Shown: one piece after another, positions 44,217 through 52,272 of the stretch
How positions within the stretch are numbered: the stretch's first letter is position 1
Layout of the letters: every line of letters begins with the position of its first letter
From: JAWVFM01 sp963841455
GTDB taxonomy: Bacteria > Actinomycetota > Thermoleophilia > Solirubrobacterales > 70-9
Length of the DNA: 64,000 nt
Assembly (NCBI GenBank): GCA_963841455.1
Contig: CAWJCU010000007.1
Span: 1-64,000, forward strand
Direction: 5' to 3'
The notes under the pieces: generated by a model
Databases searched by the model: none
Told to the model about the DNA's origin: nothing
Seen by the model: only the letters and a program-made list of their open reading frames with translations
Position numbers and translations under genes: made by a program

Positions 44217-45422
44217 CTAGCCCGAGATCGTCAGCGCGCTGAAGAGCCCGGCGTGGTCGGAGTCCCAGAAACCGTGGACCGGCTTGCGGCCGGTGACGGC
44301 CGAGCTCACGAGCTTCACCTGCTTCGGGCGGTCGGTGAGGATGTGGTCGACCTGGTGGTCGAAGTCCTTCACGCTTCCGCGGTTGGCGGTGAGGATGCTG
44401 GTGTTGAGGCAGCAGCCAAGCGGGTTGTCGGTGCTTCGCTCGACATAGCCGGCCTTCTGGAGCGCCTTGTACGCGAGCCGGTCGCCGCCCTTCACCGTGT
44501 CGTCGTCGGAGTTGAGATCGCCGACGAGGACCACGGGCAGCTTGCCCTTCGGGTCGGCCGGGCCGCCCTTGGCCACCAGCTCCTTCGCCTGGGCGGCGCG
44601 GATCTTCGGGTCGCCGAAGGCCTCGAGGTGCGTGTCGACGAAGCGGAACTTGGGGCTCTTCCCGACCTTGGCGTCGGTGCTGAGCCAGCCGCGCAGGACG
44701 TGGATGGTGACCGCGCCGGCGACCGACGGCGAGTACAGCGTGCGGTAATGGCCGGTCTGGACGTTGGTCGTCTTCACGCGCTTGCCGACCTTGGCGAGGA
44801 TCACGTCGCGCATCGTGAGGCGGTCGTTCTCCTCGCCGTTGTCGTTGAGGCCGGGAGCGTCGCCGTCGCCGGGAACGCCGTTGGCGTCGGTCGGAGCCTC
44901 GAAGTCGAACTCCTGGTTCGACTGCACGACCCGGTAGCGCTGCTTGCCCTTGTTGAGCTGGTCCATCAGCTGCTTGAGGAAGTCGTACCGAACGGTCGAG
45001 GCGGTGAACATGCACCCGAACGGTGGGTCGTCATCCTCCGCGCCGGTGCAGGTGAAGGGCGCCGCGTCGTTGAGCGGGCCGGAGCGCCACTCGGCGACCT
45101 CCTGGAGGCCCACGAGGTCGGGGTTCTTGGAGATGATCTCGCTCGCCAGGCCCTTCGCGCGCACGTTGAAGTTGTTCGTGATCACGTCCCGGATGATCTG
45201 CCCGTTCGCGTCGATGAAGCCGTTGGTGCTCGCGGCGTTGATCGCGGGCGCGAGGTCGGCGCCGAGGTAGAGGTTGCGCGTCATCACCGATACGGGCGCG
45301 CCCTTGTGGGGCTTGCCGTGCGCGCTGGCGGCGGCCGGTGCGATCACGAGCGCGGACGCCGCGACCGCGGCCCCGAGCCAGAGTTTACGAATCGGTCGCG
45401 AATGGGGGTTACGGAACGGCAA
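44217..45422 (-). CDS. Secreted endonuclease/exonuclease/phosphatase-fold protein
   Basis: TTG 45422 is chosen because GGAGC lies just upstream; an upstream GTG at 45473 lacks a site. The signal peptide is RPIRKLWLGAAVAASALVIA, cleaved near ASA|HGK. The EEP fold is complete: VSVMTRNLYLGADLAPAINA, PDLVGLQEVAEWRSG (metal Glu), FVDTHLEAFGDPKIRAAQAK, VVLVGDLNSDDDTVKG (Asp-Asn pair) and the final WDSDHAGLFSALTISG (catalytic His). Likely an extracellular nuclease or phosphodiesterase. The segment FTCTGAEDDDPPFGCMF suggests a disulfide. Confidence 0.88.
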   Translation of the reverse strand: MPFRNPHSRPIRKLWLGAAVAASALVIAPAAASAHGKPHKGAPVSVMTRNLYLGADLAPAINAASTNGFIDANGQIIRDVITNNFNVRAKGLASEIISKNPDLVGLQEVAEWRSGPLNDAAPFTCTGAEDDDPPFGCMFTASTVRYDFLKQLMDQLNKGKQRYRVVQSNQEFDFEAPTDANGVPGDGDAPGLNDNGEENDRLTMRDVILAKVGKRVKTTNVQTGHYRTLYSPSVAGAVTIHVLRGWLSTDAKVGKSPKFRFVDTHLEAFGDPKIRAAQAKELVAKGGPADPKGKLPVVLVGDLNSDDDTVKGGDRLAYKALQKAGYVERSTDNPLGCCLNTSILTANRGSVKDFDHQVDHILTDRPKQVKLVSSAVTGRKPVHGFWDSDHAGLFSALTISG

Positions 45423-45510
45423 AGCAGAGCTCCTCTCTCGAATGTTCCCGCCGAGCCGTCCTGGCTCCAGCACGCCGGCCCCTGTGCCGGTGCGCCAGGA
45501 CTATAGAAGG

Positions 45511-45930
45511 TCAGAGGCGGTAGGTGACAAGCGCGGTCGCGACCGGCTCGCCTTCCTCGCCGGAGACGTCGACGGCGAGGAAGGTGATTGCGCCGCGGCG
45601 CAGGACCCTCGCTTCGGCGACCACCCCCTGGCCGCGGGCGGGGGAGAGGAACTCCACCGTGATGCCCACAGTCGAGGCGCGGATCCTCTCGGGCACGTCG
45701 GCTCCGGACCAGGCCGCCGTGGCGGCGGCCGTGTCGATCAGCGAGCTGATCGCGCCACCGTGGACGACGTTGCCCATGGTCGGGAGCGCGTCGCTGAACG
45801 GCATCTCGAGCCTGGCGCGGTCAGGCTCGATGGCAGCGACGCGGATCCCGAGATGGGCCACGAAGGCCGAGTTCGCGAGCCACCCGCGGGCGAGGGCGGC
45901 GCCGTCGGGGCCGGGTTCCGGCTCGCTCAT
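45511..45930 (-). CDS. Hotdog-fold thioesterase (PaaI type)
   Basis: 139 residues. ALPTMGNVVHGGAISSLIDT contains the HGG motif of PaaI-like thioesterases, followed by TVGITVEFLSPARGQGVVAE and FLAVDVSGEEGEPVATALVT. It hydrolyses acyl-CoA thioesters, substrate unknown. TACAGT ends 6 nt before ATG 45930, and proA diverges just 58 bp away. Confidence 0.88.
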   Translation of the reverse strand: MSEPEPGPDGAALARGWLANSAFVAHLGIRVAAIEPDRARLEMPFSDALPTMGNVVHGGAISSLIDTAAATAAWSGADVPERIRASTVGITVEFLSPARGQGVVAEARVLRRGAITFLAVDVSGEEGEPVATALVTYRL

Positions 45931-45936
45931 ACGCGA

Positions 45937-45942
45937 ACTGTA
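45937..45942 (-). promoter_or_regulatory. -10 box of thioesterase gene
   Basis: TACAGT on the minus strand ends 6 nt before ATG 45930. Confidence 0.45.
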
Positions 45943-45974
45943 TTCGCGCCGCTCGAGACGCCCACGTCGCCGGT

Positions 45975-45980
45975 TACCCT
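45975..45980 (+). promoter_or_regulatory. -10 box of proA
   Basis: TACCCT ends 8 nt before ATG 45989. Confidence 0.45.
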
Positions 45981-45988
45981 TGTTCGCG

Positions 45989-47254
45989 ATGGCCACCACG
46001 GCGCGGTCTGTAGCTGACGTCTGCGCGAGCGCGAGGAGCGCGTCGCGGACGCTCGCGCGCGCCGACGCCGCCACGAGAAATGCCGCGTTGGAGCGCATCG
46101 CCGAGCTTCTGTCCGAGCGCGCCGACGAGGTGCTGGAGGCGAACGCCGGCGATCTCGCCGACGAGCGCGCGGAAGGCCTCACGATCGCCCTCCGCGACCG
46201 GCTCACGCTCGACGAGACCCGGATCGAGGCGATGGCGGAGGGTGTGCGCGACGTCGCCGCCCTCGACGATCCGATCGGGGAGGAGCTCGAGCGCAAGTCC
46301 CTCGCCAACGGGCTCGACCTTCGCAAGGTGCGGGTGCCGCTCGGGGTCGTCGCCGTCGTTTACGAGGCGCGCCCGAACGTCACCGTGGACTGCGCCGCGC
46401 TGACGCTGAAGAGCGGCAACGCGATCGTCCTCCGAGGCTCGAGCTACGCCGCGCGGTCGAACAGCGCTCTCGCGGCGCTCGTGAGGGAGGCGGTCGCCGA
46501 CGCGGGGCTGCCCGACGGCTCGGTCGAGATCCTCACCGGGGGCGAGCGGTCCGAGCTCGCCGAGCTCGCGACGGCGGAGGGCCTGATCGACCTCGTGATC
46601 CCACGGGGAGGCGAGGGGCTCAAGGACGCGCTGAAGGACGTCGCGACGGTGCCGGTGATGTACGCGGCATCCGGCAACTGCCACGTCTACGTCCACGCCG
46701 ACGCCGATCTCGCGATGGCGAGGGCGATCGCGATCGACGCGAAGGTCGACAAGCCCTCGGTCTGCAACGCCGCCGAGACTCTGCTCGTCCACTCCGATGT
46801 CGCCGGCGAGTTGATCCCGGGGCTGCTCGGCGATCTACGAGCGGCGGGCGTTGAGCTGGTGGGCGACGAGCGGGCGCGTGCAGCGGCGGGCACGATTCCG
46901 GTGGGGGCGGCCACCGATGCGGATTGGGACACCGAGTACCTCGACCTCAAGCTCGCGGTGGGCGTGGTCGACTCGCTCCCTGAGGCGATCGATCACGTCA
47001 ACCGGCACGGCAGCGGGCACTCGGAGGCGATCGTCACATCCTCGGCGGAGGCCGGCGACGAGTTCGTCGGGCTCGTGGATGCCGCGTGCGTGTACGTGAA
47101 CGCGTCGACGCGGTTCACGGACGGCTTCGAGTTTGGGATGGGCGCCGAGATCGGGAACTCGACGCAGAAGCTTCACGCGCGGGGGCCGATCGGCGTCCGC
47201 GAGCTGACGACGTTCAAGTACGTCGCCCACGGCGACGGGCAGGTCAGAGGCTGA
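45989..47254 (+). CDS. proA: Glutamate-5-semialdehyde dehydrogenase
   Basis: 421 residues. VRVPLGVVAVVYEARPNVTV, LKSGNAIVLRGSSYAARSNS, VIPRGGEGLKDALKDVATVP and the catalytic Cys in DAKVDKPSVCNAAETLLVHS, with RFTDGFEFGMGAEIGNSTQK near the end. It reduces glutamyl-5-phosphate to the semialdehyde, the second step of proline synthesis. Its stop nearly touches nadD. Confidence 0.97.
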   Translation: MATTARSVADVCASARSASRTLARADAATRNAALERIAELLSERADEVLEANAGDLADERAEGLTIALRDRLTLDETRIEAMAEGVRDVAALDDPIGEELERKSLANGLDLRKVRVPLGVVAVVYEARPNVTVDCAALTLKSGNAIVLRGSSYAARSNSALAALVREAVADAGLPDGSVEILTGGERSELAELATAEGLIDLVIPRGGEGLKDALKDVATVPVMYAASGNCHVYVHADADLAMARAIAIDAKVDKPSVCNAAETLLVHSDVAGELIPGLLGDLRAAGVELVGDERARAAAGTIPVGAATDADWDTEYLDLKLAVGVVDSLPEAIDHVNRHGSGHSEAIVTSSAEAGDEFVGLVDAACVYVNASTRFTDGFEFGMGAEIGNSTQKLHARGPIGVRELTTFKYVAHGDGQVRG

Positions 47255-47267
47255 GGGGCGCGGGCTC

Positions 47268-47861
47268 GTCGGTCGCATCGGGGTTCTCGGAGGCGCGTTC
47301 AACCCGCCGCACATCGGGCACCTGGTGCTCGCGCAGGAGGCGGCGGCTCAGCTCGGTCTCGACGAGGTGCTCCTCATGCCCTCCGGCCAGGCGCCGCACA
47401 AGCGGATCGAGCCGGAGCCGGGCAAGAGGGTGCGCCTCGAGATGACCGAGCTGGCGGCGCGGGGCAACCAGCTTCTTCGAGCGTCGCATCTCGAGGTCGA
47501 GCGCGAGGGGCCCTCATATACGTACGCCACCCTCGAGGCCCTGGCCGAGGAGCGGCCGCAGGATGAGCTGTGGTTCCTGATGGGGGCCGACGTCGCTGAG
47601 TCGATCGAGAGCTGGCGTGAGCCGCAGCGGGTGCTCGAGCTGGCAGGTCTCGGCGTTGCCGCGAGGGCGGGTACCGTGCTCGACGAGGTCGAGGCCGCGC
47701 TTGAGCGGCTCGGCAAGGGGCGCCACGAGGTGATCCGCATGCCTGAGATCGGCGTGTCCTCCACGCGGGTGCGCAGGCGCGTTGCTCAGCGCCGGCCGAT
47801 CCGCTACCTGGTGCCCGACCCCGTGATCGACTACATCTTCGAGCGGGGGCTCTACCCGTGA
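47268..47861 (+). CDS. nadD: Nicotinate-nucleotide adenylyltransferase, start unclear
   Basis: The nucleotide-binding motif GVLGGAFNPPHIGHLVLAQE begins at 47280 and is followed by FLMGADVAESIESW and the C-terminal EIGVSSTRVRRRVAQRRPIR. The preceding in-frame codons read GTC GGT CGC ATC, where relatives have M-G-R-I; no ATG, GTG, TTG or CTG exists in frame after the proA stop. I place the start at 47268 as a best guess; GTC may be a miscalled GTG. It adenylates nicotinate mononucleotide in NAD synthesis. Its stop overlaps rsfS (GTGA). Confidence 0.88.
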   Translation, partial: VGRIGVLGGAFNPPHIGHLVLAQEAAAQLGLDEVLLMPSGQAPHKRIEPEPGKRVRLEMTELAARGNQLLRASHLEVEREGPSYTYATLEALAEERPQDELWFLMGADVAESIESWREPQRVLELAGLGVAARAGTVLDEVEAALERLGKGRHEVIRMPEIGVSSTRVRRRVAQRRPIRYLVPDPVIDYIFERGLYP

Positions 47862-48277
47862 GCGAGGCGCCGGAGCGGAGGGTGGAGGACAGCGCGGAAG
47901 CGCCGCCGAGCCCGGCGGATCGCGGCGCCGCGGAAGCCTTGGCCTGCGAGGTCGCGCGCCTCGCGGAGTCGAAGGTAGCGACCGACCTCGTCATTCTCGA
48001 CGTCGGCGATCTCGTCGGCTACACCGACTTCATGGTCGTCTGCACGGCGCGCAACGAGCGCCAGGCTAAGGCGATCCACGACGAGGTCTACGAGCGGATG
48101 AAGCACGATCGAGGGCTGCTGCCGGCGAGCGTCGAGGGAGAGCGCGAGTCGCGCTGGATCCTCATGGACTACCTCGACTGCGTCCTGCACGTCTTCGTGC
48201 CTGAGCTGCGGGAGCGCTACCGGCTCGATCGGCTCTGGGGTGAGGCGGGGCGGCTGGAGTGGACGCCGGGCGGATAG
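47858..48277 (+). CDS. rsfS: Ribosome silencing factor RsfS
   Basis: 139 residues from GTG 47858. DLVILDVGDLVGYTDFMVVC, RNERQAKAIHDEVYERMKHD and WILMDYLDCVLHVFVPELRE are the RsfS/Iojap core. It binds L14 and blocks subunit joining during starvation. nadD-rsfS is a widespread pair. Confidence 0.95.
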   Translation: MSEAPERRVEDSAEAPPSPADRGAAEALACEVARLAESKVATDLVILDVGDLVGYTDFMVVCTARNERQAKAIHDEVYERMKHDRGLLPASVEGERESRWILMDYLDCVLHVFVPELRERYRLDRLWGEAGRLEWTPGG

Positions 48278-49167
48278 CGCCCGCAGTCCGTCCGTCGCTA
48301 CCCCTAGCGTCCCGCCCATAGCGACGGGGCAGTTCAAGAGGTCGCTCCTCGGTTATCGCCGCGCCGACGTCGATGAGGCGATTGCCGCGCGGGATGCCGC
48401 GGTCGACTCGATCGCCGAGAAGCTTGTCGCTGCCAGGGAGCGGATCGAGGCGGGACAGGCCCAGATCGGTGCCCGTGATGCCGAGACCGCACGCGAGCGC
48501 GCGCGGGTCGAGGAGGTCGAGCGGGTGGCGACACGGCTCGCGGAGCGGGTCGTCGAGCGCGAGCGAGAGCTGCGCCGGGTGCGGGCCGAGCTCGAGGGCG
48601 AGCGAGCGACCGGCGGCGAGGGCATGGAGGCCCTGACGGCGCTCGCAGGCGAGATCGACGCGCTCCGTCGCCAGGCGCGCGGGCCAGGCGACGCGGATCA
48701 GGCTCTCGGCGCTTCGCCAGGCGGCCGACGTGACCGAGCGCATCAGGGAGATAGCCGCTCGCCCGGGCGATGCCGGCGAGAGGTTGACCGACGCGCTTGC
48801 GGCGGCGCTCGAGCGGGTCGGGGCGGAGGAGAAGCTCGAGTTCACTCCTGAGCTCGGCGGCCGTCGCCCGCGCCGCGCGGGCGAGGAGCTCGAGGGCGGT
48901 GTCGAGGTCGAGATCGGCCCGGTCGCCGACTTCTCCCAGCTCGTCGGCTTCGAGGACGCGGCCCGCTCGATAGCCGCGGTCTCGGAGCTCTCGATCAGGC
49001 GTTTCTCCGAGGGCCGGGCGACGCTCACCGTGACCCTGAAGGAGCCGGTCGACCTGGTCGGTGAGCTGCGCGCGCGTTGCGCGCTGCAGCTGGAGGTCCG
49101 GGAGCGCGGGCCGGACCGCCTGGTGCTCGACGTTGTCGGCGGCCGCTCCGACGCCGAAGCGGCGTAG
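48240..49167 (+). CDS. DivIVA-like coiled-coil protein, one frameshift
   Basis: The N-terminal part ATGQFKRSLLGYRRADVDEA resembles the DivIVA/GpsB membrane-targeting module (FxxxxxGYxxxxVD), followed by a long coiled coil (DAAVDSIAEKLVAARERIEA to RVRAELEGERATGGEGMEAL). After one extra C near 48684 the frame continues QATRIRLSALRQAADVTERI and a C-terminal domain VEVEIGPVADFSQLVGFEDA then ATLTVTLKEPVDLVGELRAR. The only start is GTG 48240, overlapping rsfS by 38 bp; the true start may be near 48310. Possibly a polar or division scaffold. The C-terminal domain is not one I recognise. Confidence 0.65.
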
Positions 49168-49189
49168 CCTGGCCGCCGGACCCCGCCGG

Positions 49190-49195
49190 TAAACT
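49190..49195 (+). promoter_or_regulatory. -10 box of tRNA-Ala
   Basis: TAAACT ends 16 bp before the tRNA-Ala 5' end. Confidence 0.45.
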
Positions 49196-49211
49196 TGCGC
49201 TCGAATTCGCT

Positions 49212-49284
49212 GGGGCTGTAGCTCAGCTGGGAGAGCGACGCGCTGGCAGCGCGTAGGTCACGGGTTCGAGTCCCGTCAGCTCCA
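49212..49284 (+). tRNA. tRNA-Ala (anticodon GGC)
   Basis: Acceptor GGGGCTG (49212-49218) pairs with CAGCTCC (one G-T). D arm GCTC/GAGC, anticodon stem ACGCG/CGCGT with loop CTGGCAG giving GGC, T arm ACGGG-TTCGAGT-CCCGT. Discriminator A at 49284; no encoded CCA. Confidence 0.95.
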
Positions 49285-49351
49285 CTCCTCGAGGCGCGGA
49301 AGTCGCTGACCCCGACGCCGCCGAGCCCGCACAGGAATCGCCTGAGCCTCC

Positions 49352-49401
49352 CGCGAACGTCCCTGGATGCGGGCTATCGGGGGTAGCGACGGACGTTCGC
49401 G
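49352..49401. terminator. Perfect 11-bp inverted repeat between tRNA-Ala and cyclase gene
   Basis: CGCGAACGTCC (49352-49362) and GGACGTTCGCG (49391-49401) are perfect inverted copies separated by 28 bp. It lies between the 3' ends of tRNA-Ala and the minus-strand cyclase, so it could be a bidirectional terminator, although the long loop is unusual. A short CGGCCTTTCGGCGGCC follows and is reminiscent of the twin-hairpin repeat. Confidence 0.4.
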
Positions 49402-49416
49402 GCCTTTCGGCGGCCT

Positions 49417-50889
49417 TCAGACCACCGCCAGGATGTCCCACTCGTCAGGGACTCCCTTGAGCGTATACCGGCCGCGGTCCGAGAACTCGATCCCCGACCC
49501 CGCGACCAAATCGCGAACGGTGCGCGAGACGAGGACCTCGTCGGCGCCCGCCATCGCGCTCACGCGCGAGGCGATGTGCACCGCGATCCCCCCGATGTCG
49601 TCGCCCATCACCTCGCACTCTCCCGTGTGCAGCCCCGCCCGGACCCGGATACCGATGCCCTGCGCATCCTCGACCACCACCTGAGCGCAGCGGATCCCGC
49701 GCGCCGGCCCGTCGAAGGTGGCCATGAATCCGTCGCCCATCGACTTCACCTCGCGGCCGCCGAACTGCTGAAGGGCGGCCCGCGTCGCCTCGCCGTGCGC
49801 CTCCAGGACCTTCCGCCACTCGGCGTCGCCCAGCTCGGAGGCGGTCTTCGTCGAGTTCACGATGTCGGTGAAGAGCACCGTGGCGAGCACGCGGTCGGGC
49901 TCGGCCTCCCTCCGGGCGCCGGTCAGGAACTCTTCGATCTCTCCCAGCGCGGCCTCGCTGTCGCCGAACCACGGCGGATGGTCATCGCCGGGTAGCTCCA
50001 CGAGGCGCGCGTTCGGCATATTCTCGGCGAGCCAGCGGCTGTGGCGCACGTTCACGAGCCTGTCGTGGACCCGATGGATGAGCAGCGTCGGAACGTGCAC
50101 CGTCTTCGCGACGTCGCGGACGTCGAGATCGAGGAACATCGCGACGAGCGAGCGGAGCATCCCAGGGCTGGCGCTCGAGCGCTCGAGCTTCGCCCAGGCC
50201 GCACGCGCCGTCGGATCGTCGGCCACGCTCGGGGCCGCCACCTCGATGATCGCGCCCTCGCCCCAATGCGGCGCGATCAGCTCCTCGCCGGAGAGGATCA
50301 GGTCCTCGGCCGGGATAGCCCAGGGATAGTCATGCGCGGCGGTTGAGCGCGCGAGCCCACCGCTCAGCACCAGCGCCTGCGCCCGGTCCGGGTACGTGGC
50401 GGCGAACAGGATGCTCATCGGCGCCCCCTCCGAGAACCCCAGCAGCGCGGCGCGCTCGACCTCGGCGGCGTCCATCACAGCCCGCACGTCATCCATGCGC
50501 TGCTCGAGCGTGGGGGCCTCTGCCACCGGGTCCGAGAGCCCGGTCCCGCGACGGTCGAAGTTCAAGACGCGCGCGAACGACGCAAGCCGCTCGTAGAAGC
50601 TCGCCGTCTGCTCGAGCTCCCAGACGAGGTCCACATGGCTCGTGAACCCGTTCACGACGACCAAGTCGATATCGCCCTCGCCGAACTGCTGATAGGCGAT
50701 GTGGACGTCGCCGCTGCGCGCGTAGCGTGTCTCGGGTCGTTCCTTGGGAGAGATCGGCGGACCCTCTCGGCCAGCTCGATTGAAGTCTATGAGGAGCGTT
50801 CGTTCGGCTTCCTCACCAACTGGTAGGCGAGGGCCCCGATTGTCGCGCCCGCGATCGGGCCGACCACGTAGATCCAGAAGTCCGTCCAC
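49417..50889 (-). CDS. Alpha/beta hydrolase fused to class III nucleotide cyclase
   Basis: N-terminal alpha/beta hydrolase domain (SGDVHIAYQQFGEGDIDLVV, VLNFDRRGTGLSDPVAEAPT, LLGFSEGAPMSILFAATYPD with Ser in GFSEG, and GDDHPPWFGDSE with His). C-terminal class III adenylyl/guanylyl cyclase domain: LATVLFTDIVNSTKTASELG (metal Asp), GREVKSMGDGFMATFDGP (second Asp), RAGLHTGECEVMGDDIGGIA and a TLKGVPDEWDILAVV tail. The fusion is known from mycobacteria and relatives. The open frame begins at GTG 50889, inside the aquaporin gene; homology starts near 50730. A minus-strand TAGACT lies at 50784-50789, so the real start is probably 50700-50775, where no standard start codon is in frame. Confidence 0.85.
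   Translation of the reverse strand: MDGLLDLRGRPDRGRDNRGPRLPVGEEAERTLLIDFNRAGREGPPISPKERPETRYARSGDVHIAYQQFGEGDIDLVVVNGFTSHVDLVWELEQTASFYERLASFARVLNFDRRGTGLSDPVAEAPTLEQRMDDVRAVMDAAEVERAALLGFSEGAPMSILFAATYPDRAQALVLSGGLARSTAAHDYPWAIPAEDLILSGEELIAPHWGEGAIIEVAAPSVADDPTARAAWAKLERSSASPGMLRSLVAMFLDLDVRDVAKTVHVPTLLIHRVHDRLVNVRHSRWLAENMPNARLVELPGDDHPPWFGDSEAALGEIEEFLTGARREAEPDRVLATVLFTDIVNSTKTASELGDAEWRKVLEAHGEATRAALQQFGGREVKSMGDGFMATFDGPARGIRCAQVVVEDAQGIGIRVRAGLHTGECEVMGDDIGGIAVHIASRVSAMAGADEVLVSRTVRDLVAGSGIEFSDRGRYTLKGVPDEWDILAVV
50784..50789 (-). promoter_or_regulatory. Possible -10 box of hydrolase-cyclase gene
   Basis: TAGACT on the minus strand at the very end of the aquaporin gene, just upstream of the conserved start of the fusion protein. 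Confidence 0.4.
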
Positions 50890-51464
50890 GTGCCCGAGGC
50901 GAGCGCCGGGCCGAACGAGCGCGCGGGGTTCATCGACGCGCCGGTGATCGGCCCCCCGAACAGCGCGTCGAGACCGATGGTGCCGCCGATCGCGATCGCC
51001 GCGGCAGCGCCCACCGCGCGGGTATCGGTGGCTACCGCCATGATCACGAACATCAGGAACGCCGTCATCAGCGCCTCGTAGACGAGTGCGCTACCGAGGC
51101 CGACGGAGGGGACGGTGGCGCCGAGCGCGGCCGGCTCGCTCGGCCAGACGGCGAGCAGGAGGAAGGCAGCCGCCACCGCTCCCGCGGCCTGTCCGGCCAC
51201 GTACGCCGCCGCCTCGCGCGGCGGAAAGTGGCGCGTGAGCGCGAACGCGATCGTCACAGCCGGGTTGATGTGGGCGCCGGACAGGTGGCCCGTCGCGTAG
51301 ACCATCACCATTATCACGAGGCCGAAGACGAGCGCGATCCCGATTGACCCGAGCGCGCCGTGGTGCACGCTCTCGGTGACGATCGCTCCGCAGCCCGCGA
51401 AGACGAGGGCGAACGCCGCGAGCGCCTCCGCGGCGACCCGCAGGGCGAGGCTAGGGCGCTCCAT
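50787..51464 (-). CDS. MIP-family aquaporin (AqpS-like)
   Basis: 225 residues from ATG 51464, which overlaps the arsC stop (TGATG). Six membrane helices with two NPA boxes: GHLSGAHINPAVTIAFALTR and TGASMNPARSFGPALASGTW. Aquaglyceroporins in ars operons (AqpS) allow arsenite efflux down its gradient after ArsC reduces arsenate. Location next to arsC supports that role; substrate selectivity is not proved by the motif. Confidence 0.9.
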   Translation of the reverse strand: MERPSLALRVAAEALAAFALVFAGCGAIVTESVHHGALGSIGIALVFGLVIMVMVYATGHLSGAHINPAVTIAFALTRHFPPREAAAYVAGQAAGAVAAAFLLLAVWPSEPAALGATVPSVGLGSALVYEALMTAFLMFVIMAVATDTRAVGAAAAIAIGGTIGLDALFGGPITGASMNPARSFGPALASGTWTDFWIYVVGPIAGATIGALAYQLVRKPNERSS

Positions 51465-51874
51465 CAGCCGGTCGCGAGCTCCTCGAGTAGCGCGCGCACC
51501 CGCGCCACGATCTCGTCGCGAATCCGCCGCACGGTCTCCAGGTCCTTTCCGGCTGGATCCTCGAGATCCCAGTCCTCGTATCTCTTGCCGGGATAGATCG
51601 GGCATGCGTCGCCGCAGCCCATCGTGATCACCACGTCGGCCTCGCGGACCGCCTCGTCGGTGAGCCGCTTCGGGAAGCCGCCCGAGATGTCGATCCCCAG
51701 CTCGGTCATCGCCGCCACCGCCGTCGGGTTGACGCGCTCCCCGGGCTCCGATCCGGCCGAGCGCACGCTCACGCGACCCGCACCCAGGGCCTCGACGAAG
51801 CCGGCCGCCATCTGGCTGCGTCCGGCGTTGTTGACGCATACGAACAGGACCTCGAGAATCCGGGCGGGTGCCAT
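51464..51874 (-). CDS. arsC: Arsenate reductase, low-MW phosphatase type
   Basis: 136 residues. LFVCVNNAGRSQMAAGFVEA contains the CX5R phosphate/arsenate loop, and VVITMGCGDACPIYPGKRYE holds the second and third redox Cys region (here a C-x3-C pattern). DWDLEDPAGKDLETVRRIRD is the conserved tail. It reduces arsenate to arsenite using thioredoxin or mycothiol. ATG 51874 follows a minus-strand TAGCGT with an 8-nt gap. Confidence 0.93.
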   Translation of the reverse strand: MAPARILEVLFVCVNNAGRSQMAAGFVEALGAGRVSVRSAGSEPGERVNPTAVAAMTELGIDISGGFPKRLTDEAVREADVVITMGCGDACPIYPGKRYEDWDLEDPAGKDLETVRRIRDEIVARVRALLEELATG

Positions 51875-51882
51875 CTACATCG

Positions 51883-51888
51883 ACGCTA
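51883..51888 (-). promoter_or_regulatory. -10 box of arsC-aquaporin operon
   Basis: TAGCGT on the minus strand ends 8 nt before ATG 51874. Confidence 0.45.
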
Positions 51889-51892
51889 TCCA

Positions 51893-51913
51893 ATTCAATT
51901 GATATATTCAAAT
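51893..51913. promoter_or_regulatory. Putative ArsR operator overlapping arsR -10
   Basis: A markedly AT-rich 21-bp stretch holds TTGATATATTCAA (51899-51911, TTGA/TCAA half-sites) and two direct ATTCAA words 13 bp apart (51893, 51906). ArsR-type operators commonly contain TTCAA half-sites. TATATT (51903-51908) lies 7 nt before ATG 51916, so repressor binding would cover the arsR -10. It is close enough to the arsC -10 to control both directions. Confidence 0.55.
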
Positions 51914-51915
51914 AG

Positions 51916-52272
51916 ATGAGTGTCGATCTGGAGCTCGCGCCCAAGCGCAAGCGACCCGCGGGCGAGCCATGCTGCGAGCCGGTCGTCTACCCGGACATCG
52001 AGCGGGCCGAGGCCGAGCGCATGGCGGCCGTCGCCAAGGCGCTCGCCGATCCGGTCCGCATGCAGCTCGTCGATGTTCTTCGCCGCCACGCCGGCAGGGT
52101 CTGCGTCTGCGAGCTCGTGCCACTGTTCGACCTCTCGCAGCCGACGGTCTCGCACCACCTGAAGGTGCTGCGCGACGCCGGCCTCGTCGGCTCCGAGCGG
52201 CGCGGGCTCTGGGCCTATTACTACGTCAACCCCGACGCGTTGAAGGAGTTGAGCACGTGGCTGAGCGGCTGA
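51916..52272 (+). CDS. arsR: ArsR-family metalloregulator
   Basis: 118 residues. Winged HTH: AVAKALADPVRMQLVDVLRR, DLSQPTVSHHLKVLRDAGLV and ERRGLWAYYYVNPDALKELS. The VCVCELV segment in helix alpha-3 supplies the classical Cys pair for As(III). A Cys pair near the N-terminus (GEPCCEP) may add ligands. It represses until arsenite binds. Divergent from arsC and overlapping arsM by 16 bp. Confidence 0.93.
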   Translation: MSVDLELAPKRKRPAGEPCCEPVVYPDIERAEAERMAAVAKALADPVRMQLVDVLRRHAGRVCVCELVPLFDLSQPTVSHHLKVLRDAGLVGSERRGLWAYYYVNPDALKELSTWLSG

